A DNA stretch of 9,852 nt from Desulfobacteraceae bacterium (GTDB taxonomy: Bacteria > Desulfobacterota > DSM-4660 > Desulfatiglandales > Desulfatiglandaceae): NCBI GenBank assembly GCA_030612945.1, contig JAUWMY010000066.1:1-9852 (forward strand). The letters are read 5' to 3'. The notes beneath the pieces are model-generated. The model did no database searches. It was not told where the DNA came from and saw only the letters and a program-made list of their open reading frames with translations. Made by a program: the position numbers and the translations under genes. This document shows, in pieces, positions 1 through 7,457 of the stretch. Each line of letters begins with the position of its first letter. Within the stretch, counting starts at the first letter, position 1.

Positions 1-31
1 CTGGACTCCGGTTTTCACCGGAGTGACGACT
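1..31. repeat. Hairpin intergenic repeat, truncated at window edge
   Basis: The window opens with an inverted repeat: arms ACTCCGG (5-11) and CCGGAGT (18-24) around a six-base loop, in the context CTGGA...TGACG. This looks like the short dispersed CTGGATTCC-type palindromes found in many copies between genes of Desulfobacterota and some other bacteria; that link is from memory of the pattern, since only one copy lies in this window. The unit may continue to about position 50 (TTTTTGCGAAACCATCAA follows). It has no T-run directly after the stem, so it is not a textbook terminator of an upstream gene, although it could still end transcripts or protect their 3' ends. Confidence 0.5.
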
Positions 32-108
32 TTTTGCGAAACCATCAAGATTGGATCTTCGATAAATTGGAGTGCTGGAGAGTGGATTAGAATAAGTTTT
101 TGTAAAAT

Positions 109-147
109 TTGATGTTAGAATTTGTTTAAAAAATAATCATATATAAT
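109..147 (+). promoter_or_regulatory. Candidate sigma70 promoter region for dnaN-gyrB-gyrA
   Basis: TTGATG (109-114) is followed after 17 bases by AATAAT (132-137), and a perfect TATAAT lies at 142-147. These are the best -35/-10 like elements upstream of dnaN and would give a 5' leader of roughly 170 bases. The surrounding DNA is so AT-rich that -10-like hexamers arise easily by chance, so the exact element is uncertain. Further candidates such as TTTACA at 245-250 lie closer to the gene. Confidence 0.3.
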
Positions 148-322
148 GAAAAATCTGTCTTGAAAATAAAAACACAAAAAGGTTCTAAAAAAGAATTAAA
201 TATTTTTTAATTAATTTCAGATAGCTATATGATAATTAAACAATTTTACATTTCTATATTATTAAGATTACTTTTATATATATATAACATAATATTATTC
301 TTTTACTTTCTGGAGGATAGAA

Positions 323-1438
323 ATGGAAATAAAATTTGACCGTGACCAGATCTTTAAATGCGTTTCAAGAGTTCAAAGTATAATTGAAAGAAAAAGCAAC
401 ATGCCTATCCTTTCAACAATCCTTTTAAGCGCCAAAGGCACAGAGGTCCGTATATCAGCCACTGACCTGGAAATCGGCTTCCAGCAAACTGTGCCGGTTA
501 ATGTGATCCAGGAGGGAAGCGTAGCTATTTCTGGTAGAAAACTATTTGAAATTCTCAAAGAAAGCAGGAAATCAAGTTTTCACATAAGGGAAAAAGAAAA
601 CAACTGGGTTTATATGTCAGACGATGTTGCACGCTTTGATCTTGCGTGTCTTCCCGCGGATGAATACCCTACATTTGTTGAGCCGGAAGGCGTACAAATG
701 ATTGAAGTAGAAGGGAATATTCTCAGTGAAATGATAAACAAGACCGTCTATTCAGTAACAATAGAAGAGGCCGGATTTAAGCTGTCAGGCGTATTTACAG
801 AAAAGGTTGCTTATGAGGGAGAGACTTTTTTGAGAATGGTGGCAACCGATGGGCACAGGCTGTCAATGATCGATAAGCCGATCCCTGACCTTGAATCTTT
901 GGATTTACCCAATGGCGTAATGATTCCAAAAAAGGGCTTGAATGAACTTAATAAACTTGCTGCCGAGGGAGGACCTGTCCAGATCGGATTAAAACAGAAA
1001 AATTTTGTTGTCAAAAAGGGAACCGCCATATTAGTAATACGTCTACTTGAGGCAAAGTTTCCTGATTATCATGCAGTAATCCCCAGTGAAGAAAAACATT
1101 CTATAGAACTTGAAAGGATTTTACTTTTGGAAGCCATGCGAAAAATGCTGATTTTAAGCAATGAACGATACCGGGCCGTCAGGATTGCCTTGGAGGATAA
1201 CATTATGGAACTTGTTTCTACAAACCCTGACCTTGGAGAAGCACAGGAAAAGATTAAGGTTGATTACCAGGGTGAGAGGCTGGAAGCAGGTTTTAATCCT
1301 CGATATTTCATAGACACTCTTCAGTCTATGGAAAGCGAAACTGTTTTTTTGGGATTTATTGATAATTCGAAACCATGTATCCTAAAAGGGGATGCTGACC
1401 AGGGTTTCTTAGGTCTTATTATGCCAATGAGGCTATAA
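323..1438 (+). CDS. dnaN: DNA polymerase III beta subunit (sliding clamp)
   Basis: This 371-residue protein is the bacterial sliding clamp, which as a ring-shaped dimer tethers DNA polymerase III and many repair proteins to DNA in the cytoplasm. Its length matches the family (about 366 residues), covering three clamp domains of about 120 residues each. Visible landmarks are the N-terminal KCVSRVQSIIERKSNMPIL stretch (12-30), the second-domain motif ATDGHRLS (174-181), FPDYHAVIP (246-254), LSNERYRAVRI (278-288) and the C-terminal PMRL (368-371) that forms part of the peptide-binding cleft for clamp-binding motifs. The ATG start has a strong ribosome site GGAGG (312-316) six bases upstream. It heads a tight cluster with gyrB one base downstream. 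Neither dnaA upstream nor recF downstream is seen at the usual places. The gene looks intact. Confidence 0.97.
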   Translation: MEIKFDRDQIFKCVSRVQSIIERKSNMPILSTILLSAKGTEVRISATDLEIGFQQTVPVNVIQEGSVAISGRKLFEILKESRKSSFHIREKENNWVYMSDDVARFDLACLPADEYPTFVEPEGVQMIEVEGNILSEMINKTVYSVTIEEAGFKLSGVFTEKVAYEGETFLRMVATDGHRLSMIDKPIPDLESLDLPNGVMIPKKGLNELNKLAAEGGPVQIGLKQKNFVVKKGTAILVIRLLEAKFPDYHAVIPSEEKHSIELERILLLEAMRKMLILSNERYRAVRIALEDNIMELVSTNPDLGEAQEKIKVDYQGERLEAGFNPRYFIDTLQSMESETVFLGFIDNSKPCILKGDADQGFLGLIMPMRL

Positions 1439-1439
1439 A

Positions 1440-3830
1440 ATGGAAGATAAAAAAACAACTTACGTTGCATCTGATATAAAAGTTCTGGAGGGATTGGCGG
1501 CAGTTCGAAAAAGGCCTGCCATGTATATTGGTAATACCGCTTCTGAAGGGCTTCATCACTTAGTATATGAAGTGGTTGATAACAGTATAGACGAGGCACT
1601 GGCTGGATACTGTGATTTTATAGATGTCCGACTTTTGAGCGATGATAGTGTGGTTATTATTGACAACGGTCGAGGGATACCGGTGGACATGCACAAAACT
1701 GAGAATATGCCAGCCCTGGAAGTTGTTTTGACCAAGCTCCATGCCGGAGGAAAATTCGACAATAAGAGCTATAGGGTATCAGGAGGACTTCATGGGGTCG
1801 GCGTTTCGGTTGTAAATGCCCTGTCTGAGTACCTGGTAGTGGAAGTATACCGGGATGGAAAGATATATTATCAGCGTTATGAGAGAGGAAAAACAAAAAA
1901 CAGGCTCGAGATTAAAGGGGATACGAAGAAGAGGGGCACCAAAATCCATTTTATGCCGGATAACCAGATTTTTGAGACTAATGCTTTCGACTTTGAGACC
2001 CTGGTAAAGAGGATGCGAGAACTATCCTTTTTAACAAAAGGTGTGAGAATAAAAATCTCTGACGAGCGTAGTGGCAGGAAGAAGGATTTTATCTATGAGG
2101 GAGGGATAAAGTCGTTTGTGGAGTATTTAAATAAGAATAAGGAAACCCTTCATAGAAAGCCTATTTATATATCCGGCGAGAAAAATGGTGTGCTGATAGA
2201 GATTTGTCTACAATACAATAACTCTTATAAGGAGAATCTGTTTACGTTTGCCAACAATATAAATACCAAAGAAGGTGGGAGTCACCTTAGCGGATTTAAA
2301 TCCGCCTTAACAAGAAGTATTAATCAGTATTTACAAAATTCACCTCTGTCCAAGAACTTCAAAGAGAAACTGACCGGGGATGACGTAAGGGAAGGTTTGA
2401 CAGGGGTCATCAGTGTGAAACTACCAAATCCACAATTTGAAGGTCAAACAAAGACTAAACTTGGAAACAGTGAAGTAAAGGGGTTGGTTGAGACTCTGGT
2501 CAATGAGGGATTAAGTAGTTTTTTTGAGGAAAATCCATCTATTATTAAATCAATTCTTTCTAAGGTAATAGATGCGGCACGTGCCAGAGATGCAGCGAGA
2601 AAGGCGAGAGAACTTGCTCGACGGAAAGGTATTCTTGGGGATCATTCCCTGCCGGGTAAGCTCGCGGATTGTCAAGAAAGGGATCCCAGTAGAAGCGAGA
2701 TTTTTATTGTAGAGGGAGATTCAGCAGGAGGATCTGCAAAGCAAGGGAGGGATCGACGGTCCCAGGCAATATTACCGTTAAAGGGAAAAATTCTCAATGT
2801 TGAAAAGGCTCGATTTGATAAGATGATCTCAAGTGAAGAGATAAGGACTATGATTGCTGCCTTAGGAACAGGAATTGGAGATAAAGAATATGATATTAAT
2901 AAGTTACGTTATCATAAAGTAATTATTATGACTGATGCGGATGTGGACGGCGCACATATTCGTACACTCCTTTTGACGTTCTTTTTCAGGCAGATGCCGG
3001 ATCTTATCGACAACGGCTACCTTTACGTTGCTCAACCACCGCTCTATCGGGTGGCAGCCGGAAAAAAGGAGTTATTTATAAAAGATGAAGAAGAATTTAA
3101 TGATTTTATATTGAAGAAGGTTTCGGAAAAAGAAAAGGTATTAATGGAGAATGGAGAAGAGGTTTCCGGTGCCAAGCTTGTTAGATTGGTCAACGGGGTA
3201 ATAAAATTTTATGAAAGCCTCAGTAAGCTTACGAGAAGAGGTTATAGTACAAGGTTTATAGAATTTTTGGCATCTGAGGGTCCAACAGACAAAAGTTTTT
3301 TCAAGAATGAAGAATTTATGGAGAAATTTTTTCAAAAACTTCAGAAGAATGGTTTTCGCATAAAAGATGTTCAATTTGACGAAGAGGGTGGTTACTATGA
3401 ATTTATTGTGACGGAAACACATAATGGGGGTCAGACATCTTCAGTTAACTGGGAGTTTGTTTCCTCCCCGGAATTAAGGCAGGTAATGGGAGTATCTAAG
3501 GAATTTCGAGAGCTTAAGAAGGTTAGATATGTTTTCACAGGTGATGGAGAGAAGAGAAAAGTTAGCGATCCGCAAGAACTGCTGACAGAACTCATGGAAA
3601 AAGCAAAGAAGGGCCTAATGATCCAGAGATATAAGGGCCTTGGTGAAATGAATCCGGGACAATTGTGGACGACGACTATGGATCCTGAGAAAAGGACATT
3701 ACTCAAGGTGCAGATAGAGGACCCTGTGGATGCGGATGATATGTTTACGATCCTGATGGGTGATAAGGTTGAGCCCAGGAGAGAATTTATCCAGAATAAC
3801 GCATTAGAAGTCACAGAGCTGGATATATAA
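1440..3830 (+). CDS. gyrB: DNA gyrase subunit B (ATPase/TOPRIM)
   Basis: GyrB supplies the ATP-driven part of gyrase (A2B2), which introduces negative supercoils and relieves positive ones ahead of replication forks. The 796-residue protein shows the GHKL ATPase elements: catalytic E44 and N48 in EVVDNSIDEA, D75 in DNGRGIP (75-81), and GGLHGVGVSVVNALS (115-129). R138 matches the E. coli aminocoumarin-contact R136. The TOPRIM metal site follows: E425 in EGDSAGGSA, and D499/D501/D503 in DADVDGAH. Towards the C-terminus QRYKGLGEMN is present. Between these lies an insert of about 165 residues, as in E. coli-type GyrB and absent from the shorter Gram-positive form. The start is translationally coupled: ATG lies one base after the dnaN stop, with GAGG (1429-1432) inside the end of dnaN. 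Pairing with a GyrA-box-bearing GyrA excludes ParE. Confidence 0.97.
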   Translation: MEDKKTTYVASDIKVLEGLAAVRKRPAMYIGNTASEGLHHLVYEVVDNSIDEALAGYCDFIDVRLLSDDSVVIIDNGRGIPVDMHKTENMPALEVVLTKLHAGGKFDNKSYRVSGGLHGVGVSVVNALSEYLVVEVYRDGKIYYQRYERGKTKNRLEIKGDTKKRGTKIHFMPDNQIFETNAFDFETLVKRMRELSFLTKGVRIKISDERSGRKKDFIYEGGIKSFVEYLNKNKETLHRKPIYISGEKNGVLIEICLQYNNSYKENLFTFANNINTKEGGSHLSGFKSALTRSINQYLQNSPLSKNFKEKLTGDDVREGLTGVISVKLPNPQFEGQTKTKLGNSEVKGLVETLVNEGLSSFFEENPSIIKSILSKVIDAARARDAARKARELARRKGILGDHSLPGKLADCQERDPSRSEIFIVEGDSAGGSAKQGRDRRSQAILPLKGKILNVEKARFDKMISSEEIRTMIAALGTGIGDKEYDINKLRYHKVIIMTDADVDGAHIRTLLLTFFFRQMPDLIDNGYLYVAQPPLYRVAAGKKELFIKDEEEFNDFILKKVSEKEKVLMENGEEVSGAKLVRLVNGVIKFYESLSKLTRRGYSTRFIEFLASEGPTDKSFFKNEEFMEKFFQKLQKNGFRIKDVQFDEEGGYYEFIVTETHNGGQTSSVNWEFVSSPELRQVMGVSKEFRELKKVRYVFTGDGEKRKVSDPQELLTELMEKAKKGLMIQRYKGLGEMNPGQLWTTTMDPEKRTLLKVQIEDPVDADDMFTILMGDKVEPRREFIQNNALEVTELDI

Positions 3831-3844
3831 GAAGGAGAACAAAG

Positions 3845-6268
3845 ATGGTTGCGGAATTGCACACTCATGTAGTCAAAATAGAAGATGAGATGAAAAAATC
3901 CTATCTCGAATACTCAATGAGTGTGATCGTTGGCAGGGCCCTGCCTGATATCAGGGATGGACTTAAGCCGGTTCACAGGCGTGTCCTATATGGAATGCAT
4001 GATCTTAAAAATTACTTCAACAGACCGTTTAAGAAATCCGCAAGGTTAGTTGGGGATGTAATTGGTAAATACCACCCACATGGAGATGCAGCAGTATACG
4101 ATACAATAGTACGAATGGCCCAGGATTTTTCCCTGAGGTATCCCCTGGTAGACGGCCAGGGAAATTTCGGATCTGTCGACGGGGACCCACCGGCGGCCAT
4201 GCGATATACGGAAGTAAGGATGACGCGGCTTGCCCAGGATTTTCTTTCGGATCTTGAAAAAGAAACAGTCGGTTTTACTCCAAATTATGATGGCTCTTTA
4301 AAAGAACCTGACATTCTTCCAACCACCATACCAAATTTATTGATTAATGGTTCTTCAGGGATCGCCGTCGGTATGGCGACAAACATTCCACCGCACAATC
4401 TATCAGAGATATGTAATGCAGTTGTAAGGGTGATTGATAACCCTGATATTGACCTGGACGAGTTGATGGGGATTGTTTTTGGACCGGATTTTCCAACAGC
4501 CGGATTTATCCTGGGCAAAAAAGGGATTCGTGAGGCGTACAGAACGGGTAGGGGTATTATTAAGATCAGGGCCAGGGCGTTCATAGAGAAAGTTGGAAAG
4601 AATCGGGAAAGAGTGGTGGTCTCCGAGATACCTTATCAGGTAAACAAGAGTAAACTCCTGGAGAAAATGGCCGCACTGGTTAGGGAAAAAAAGATAGAGG
4701 GTATATCTGATATAAGGGATGAATCTGATAGAGATGGGATGCGGATCGTTGTAGAAGTAAAAAGGGACGGAAAGGCGCTTGTGATCCTTAACAGGTTGTA
4801 TAAATTTACACAGATGGAAACTTCGTTCGGAATTATCATGCTGGCCATTGTAAATGGTCGACCGGAAATCTTGACGCTGAAAAGGATACTGGAGCATTTT
4901 GTGGCTCATCGTCGGGAAATTATTATACGAAGGACTATTTATGATCTGAAGAGGGCAGAAGAACGCGCGCATATTCTTGAGGGACTAAAAAAAGCGCTGG
5001 ATTTTTTGGATGATGTTATCGAGTTAATCAGGTCTGCCTCTGACCCCAAAGAGGCAAAGGGTCGCCTGATGTCTGACTTAGACCTTTCGGACCTACAGGC
5101 CCAGGCAATTCTGGACATGAGATTACAGAGACTCACAGGATTGGAAAGGGAGAAGATCAATGCGGAATACCAGGATTTAATTAAGAATATAGCGAGGTTT
5201 AAGGCAATTCTGGAAAGCGAAGCCATGGTACTCCAGATTATTAAGGACGAAATAAAGGATATCCAGAAAAAATATGGGGATGAGCGGAGGACAGAGATCC
5301 TTGAGGATGTCGGAGATATTGATATGGAGGATCTTATAGCGGAAGAAGACATGGTGGTGACCATCAGCCATGATGGCTATATTAAGAGAAATCCAATCAG
5401 TCTTTACAGGGCACAGCGGCGGGGTGGCAAGGGAATGGCCGGTGTAAAGCCCAAGGCGGAGGATTTTGTAGAACATCTATTTGTTGCATCTTCCCATGAT
5501 TATTTACTCTTCTTTACGAATAAGGGACGTGTTCACTGGAAGAAGGTTCATGAGATTCCTGAGGGCGGTCGGGTGACGCGCGGAAAAGCGATTGTAAATC
5601 TTTTGCAACTGAAAAGGGGCGAAAGGGTGGCCACCACACTTTCTGTGAAGGGTTTTGAGGAAGGTAAATATGTTGTTATGGCATCAAGAAAGGGATTGGT
5701 TAAAAAAACCACGTTAGAGTCTTACAGCCATCCCAGGTCGATAGGAATCATTGCCCTGAAAATCAGAGAAGAAGACGAACTGATCGCGGTGCGGGTATCA
5801 AGTGGGGAACAGGATATTTTCTTAACAACGAGGCAGGGGAAGTCCATACGGTTCCAGGAGGCCGATCTAAGGGATATGGGAAGAGTGGCCGCAGGTAACA
5901 TCGGGATTAGAATGGAACAGGGTGATGAGGTTGTAGGTATGGAGGTCCTTAAAGAGGGTGCTACAATTCTGACCGTGAGTGCATACTGGTTTGGTAAACG
6001 CACGATAACAGAAGAGTACCGGGCCCAATCAAGGGGTGGGAAGGGCATATTGACCATAAAGACCAGCGAAAGAAACGGTCCGGTGGTCTATTCTTCCCAG
6101 GTGAGCGGGCAGGATGAGCTAATGATTATTACCGGGCATGGAAAGATCATAAGGTTGAGGGTAGCGGATATCTCCGTCATCGGGCGTAATACACAAGGGG
6201 TGAAACTGATCAATTTGGGAGAAGGCGAGAAGGTGGTAGGTGTTGCAAGAGTAATGGAAGATGAGTAA
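3845..6268 (+). CDS. gyrA: DNA gyrase subunit A
   Basis: GyrA carries out DNA breakage, passage and rejoining, and wraps DNA in the gyrase heterotetramer. In this 807-residue protein the winged-helix breakage domain includes HPHGDAAVYDTIVRMAQ (77-93) and DPPAAMRYTE, with catalytic tyrosine Y121. The isoleucine wedge lies in NLLINGSSGIAVGMATNIPPHNL. A coiled-coil region follows (about 335-500), then a C-terminal beta-pinwheel. The GyrA box QRRGGKG at 524-530, required for DNA wrapping, identifies gyrase rather than ParC; a degenerate copy QSRGGKG occurs later in the pinwheel. The residue equivalent to E. coli Ser83, the main fluoroquinolone contact, is alanine (A82), while the Asp87 equivalent (D86) is kept. 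The start is well supported by AAGGAG (3832-3837) seven bases upstream, 14 bases after gyrB. The C-terminus ends soon after the last blade, with only a short acidic tail (MEDE). Confidence 0.97.
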   Translation: MVAELHTHVVKIEDEMKKSYLEYSMSVIVGRALPDIRDGLKPVHRRVLYGMHDLKNYFNRPFKKSARLVGDVIGKYHPHGDAAVYDTIVRMAQDFSLRYPLVDGQGNFGSVDGDPPAAMRYTEVRMTRLAQDFLSDLEKETVGFTPNYDGSLKEPDILPTTIPNLLINGSSGIAVGMATNIPPHNLSEICNAVVRVIDNPDIDLDELMGIVFGPDFPTAGFILGKKGIREAYRTGRGIIKIRARAFIEKVGKNRERVVVSEIPYQVNKSKLLEKMAALVREKKIEGISDIRDESDRDGMRIVVEVKRDGKALVILNRLYKFTQMETSFGIIMLAIVNGRPEILTLKRILEHFVAHRREIIIRRTIYDLKRAEERAHILEGLKKALDFLDDVIELIRSASDPKEAKGRLMSDLDLSDLQAQAILDMRLQRLTGLEREKINAEYQDLIKNIARFKAILESEAMVLQIIKDEIKDIQKKYGDERRTEILEDVGDIDMEDLIAEEDMVVTISHDGYIKRNPISLYRAQRRGGKGMAGVKPKAEDFVEHLFVASSHDYLLFFTNKGRVHWKKVHEIPEGGRVTRGKAIVNLLQLKRGERVATTLSVKGFEEGKYVVMASRKGLVKKTTLESYSHPRSIGIIALKIREEDELIAVRVSSGEQDIFLTTRQGKSIRFQEADLRDMGRVAAGNIGIRMEQGDEVVGMEVLKEGATILTVSAYWFGKRTITEEYRAQSRGGKGILTIKTSERNGPVVYSSQVSGQDELMIITGHGKIIRLRVADISVIGRNTQGVKLINLGEGEKVVGVARVMEDE

Positions 6269-6285
6269 AACAATGGAGCAGTGAG

Positions 6286-6468
6286 ATGGCAACTATACAG
6301 CCAAAAGGTGAGAAGATGCGACAGGCCGTAAAATGGATTTCCGAAAACCTAAAAGAGGATGAAAAAAGGCCGGTTTACAGACTTATCCAGGACGCTTCAC
6401 TTCGATTCACTTTATCCCCAAAGGAAGAAGATTTTCTCCGGTCTTTCTATGAGGAAGGCTCGGATTGA
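6286..6468 (+). CDS. Small conserved-looking protein of unknown function (orf60)
   Basis: A 60-residue charged soluble protein, 17 bases downstream of gyrA. ATG has a ribosome site GGAG (6275-6278) seven bases upstream, so it is probably translated from the gyrase transcript. It has no signal peptide, membrane segment or cysteine. The middle reads KMRQAVKWISENLKED, then VYRLIQDASLRFTLSPKEEDFLRSFY: two or three likely amphipathic helices with the spacing of a small helical bundle or helix-turn-helix-like fold. I recall similar short proteins containing AVKWIS and LSPKE patterns in Desulfobacterota, but know of no assigned function. Codon use and base composition resemble its neighbours, which supports a real gene. 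Roles in gyrase or origin function would be pure guesses from position. A second in-frame Met is residue 11. Confidence 0.75.
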   Translation: MATIQPKGEKMRQAVKWISENLKEDEKRPVYRLIQDASLRFTLSPKEEDFLRSFYEEGSD

Positions 6469-6482
6469 AAGGTGGCCAGGAC

Positions 6483-6502
6483 AATGTTTCACGTGAAACA
6501 TT
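6483..6502. promoter_or_regulatory. parS: parS centromere site (ParB binding)
   Basis: The 16-base core TGTTTCACGTGAAACA (6485-6500) is a perfect copy of the parS consensus first defined in Bacillus subtilis and shared by most bacterial phyla, and here the palindrome extends to 20 bases. ParB binds it, takes up CTP and slides onto flanking DNA to build the partition complex that ParA moves. It lies 187 bases upstream of parA, between the gyrase operon and parAB, which strongly supports both the site and the identity of the par genes. Only this one copy was found in the window. Confidence 0.96.
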
Positions 6503-6541
6503 ATTTTGGCTTTTCAATGTCAATTGATTGTGTTATCAACG

Positions 6542-6561
6542 TAGCCCGGTGTAACGGGCTA
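6542..6561. repeat. GC-rich hairpin in the parS-parA spacer
   Basis: Perfect seven-base arms TAGCCCG (6542-6548) and CGGGCTA (6555-6561) surround the loop GTGTAA, in otherwise AT-rich DNA. A transcript would fold into a stable stem-loop. The following bases (AACCCTTCTA) are not a T-run, so an intrinsic terminator is unlikely. It could be a dispersed palindromic repeat, a 3'-end stabiliser for the gyrase operon message, or a protein-binding site. Confidence 0.4.
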
Positions 6562-6623
6562 AACCCTTCTACTTAAGTATTAAATAAAATCCATACCCAA
6601 TAAATTTCATTAATTTCAGTTGG

Positions 6624-6650
6624 TTGACTTAAGCATAGGGACTTTAAACT
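6624..6650 (+). promoter_or_regulatory. Possible parAB promoter
   Basis: TTGACT (6624-6629) matches the -35 consensus at five of six positions. The best -10 in reach is TAAACT (6645-6650), with four of six matches and a short 15-base spacer. The heptamer ACTTAAG occurs at 6571-6577 and again at 6627-6633, overlapping the -35 element; this might be an operator, as many parAB operons are autoregulated, but two short copies are weak evidence. Confidence 0.25.
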
Positions 6651-6689
6651 ATTTGCGTCAAGCGCACCGTACAGGATAAATCTGATATT

Positions 6690-7457
6690 ATGGGACACGT
6701 CATTTCTATCGCAAATCAGAAAGGTGGTGTGGGGAAAACAACCACAGCCGTAAATCTTTCTGCTTCACTTGCAGCCGCGAAAAGATCTTGCTTGTTGATT
6801 GATTGCGATCCGCAGGGTAATGCGACAACCGGACTCGGATTTGACAAATCTGCCCTGAGCAAGGGTGTTTATGATTTTATGTTAGATACAGTCACCTGGG
6901 AAGAAGTGATCACTAAAACTGACCTTCCCAGCTTGCATTTAATGGGGGCCACCAAAAATTTAGTAGGTGCGGAAGTTGAGATGGTCTCAGTAGAGAACAA
7001 GGAGTTTCGTCTACGAAAAGGGCTCTCAAAGCTTAGAGAAAAATACGACTATATTTTTTTGGATTGCCCGCCTTCCTTAGGTTTTTTGACCGTGAATGCA
7101 CTGTCAGCAGCGGATTTGGTGATGGTTCCCCTCCAATGTGAATATTATGCTTTAGAGGGATTGTCCCAGCTATTAAATACGCTTAAGGCGGTTAAGAGGA
7201 AATTGAATCCAACTCTTAGGCTGGCCGGGATTCTGCTGACAATGTATGATAAGCGAAACAGCCTTTCACAGCAGGTGGCAGATGAGATTCGGGGACACTT
7301 CAAGGCAAGCGTTTTTAAGACAGTAATTCCGCGTAATGTGCGGTTAAGTGAGGCCCCGAGCCATGGGAAGCCTGTTCTTCTTTATGATATAGGCTGTAAA
7401 GGTGCCCAACAATACCTGGCGTTAGCCAGGGAGTTAGTTGAAAAAGGAATAGAATAA
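6690..7457 (+). CDS. parA: Chromosome partitioning ATPase ParA (Soj)
   Basis: ParA is a dimerising ATPase that binds the nucleoid non-specifically and releases when ParB stimulates hydrolysis, pulling origin regions apart. The 255-residue protein has the length and motifs of chromosomal Soj-type ParA without an N-terminal helix-turn-helix extension. It shows the deviant Walker A KGGVGKTT (11-18) with its signature first lysine, Walker A' DCDPQGN (38-44), Walker B FLDCPP (123-128) and the late motif PRNVRLSEAPSHGKP (214-228). The ATG at 6690 is the only sensible start, because no ATG or GTG lies between it and the upstream in-frame stop at 6645. The ribosome site is weak (AGGA 6673-6676, 13 bases away), suggesting modest translation. 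parB follows without a gap and parS lies just upstream. Confidence 0.95.
   Translation: MGHVISIANQKGGVGKTTTAVNLSASLAAAKRSCLLIDCDPQGNATTGLGFDKSALSKGVYDFMLDTVTWEEVITKTDLPSLHLMGATKNLVGAEVEMVSVENKEFRLRKGLSKLREKYDYIFLDCPPSLGFLTVNALSAADLVMVPLQCEYYALEGLSQLLNTLKAVKRKLNPTLRLAGILLTMYDKRNSLSQQVADEIRGHFKASVFKTVIPRNVRLSEAPSHGKPVLLYDIGCKGAQQYLALARELVEKGIE

Larger units (their letters stand above)
1..322. other. Non-coding, very AT-rich leader upstream of dnaN
   Basis: This 322-base stretch holds no convincing gene on either strand. After the edge repeat the sequence becomes extremely AT-rich: by hand count only about 25 of the 180 bases in 121-300 are G or C, far below the neighbouring coding DNA. It contains an AT inverted repeat (AATTAAA 194-200 with TTTAATT 206-212) and an alternating TATATATATATA tract near 276-286. 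It must carry the promoter of the dnaN operon, and its low melting stability would suit an origin unwinding element. However, no good match to the DnaA box TTATCCACA was found here; the best is 7 of 9 at 81-89 on the reverse strand. An origin role is therefore only a suggestion. Confidence 0.6.

Noticed and set aside
3431..5476. Long reverse-strand open frames inside gyrB and gyrA (for example 3431-3868, 4403-4972, 4939-5364)
   Set aside because: They lie wholly opposite strongly conserved gyrase genes, have serine/isoleucine-rich, domain-free translations and no sensible ribosome sites. They are antisense shadows.
1440..6268. Possibility that the pair is topoisomerase IV (parE/parC)
   Set aside because: An intact GyrA box QRRGGKG, a pinwheel C-terminal domain and linkage to dnaN all indicate gyrase.
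6383..6541. DnaA-box-like 9-mers TTATCCAGG (6383), TTATCCCCA (6412) and TTATCAACG (6533) near parS
   Set aside because: Matches are only 7 to 8 of 9 and two lie in coding sequence. About two 8-of-9 matches are expected by chance in a window this size, and another (TTATCGACA) occurs inside gyrB at about 3004. Not enough for an origin call.
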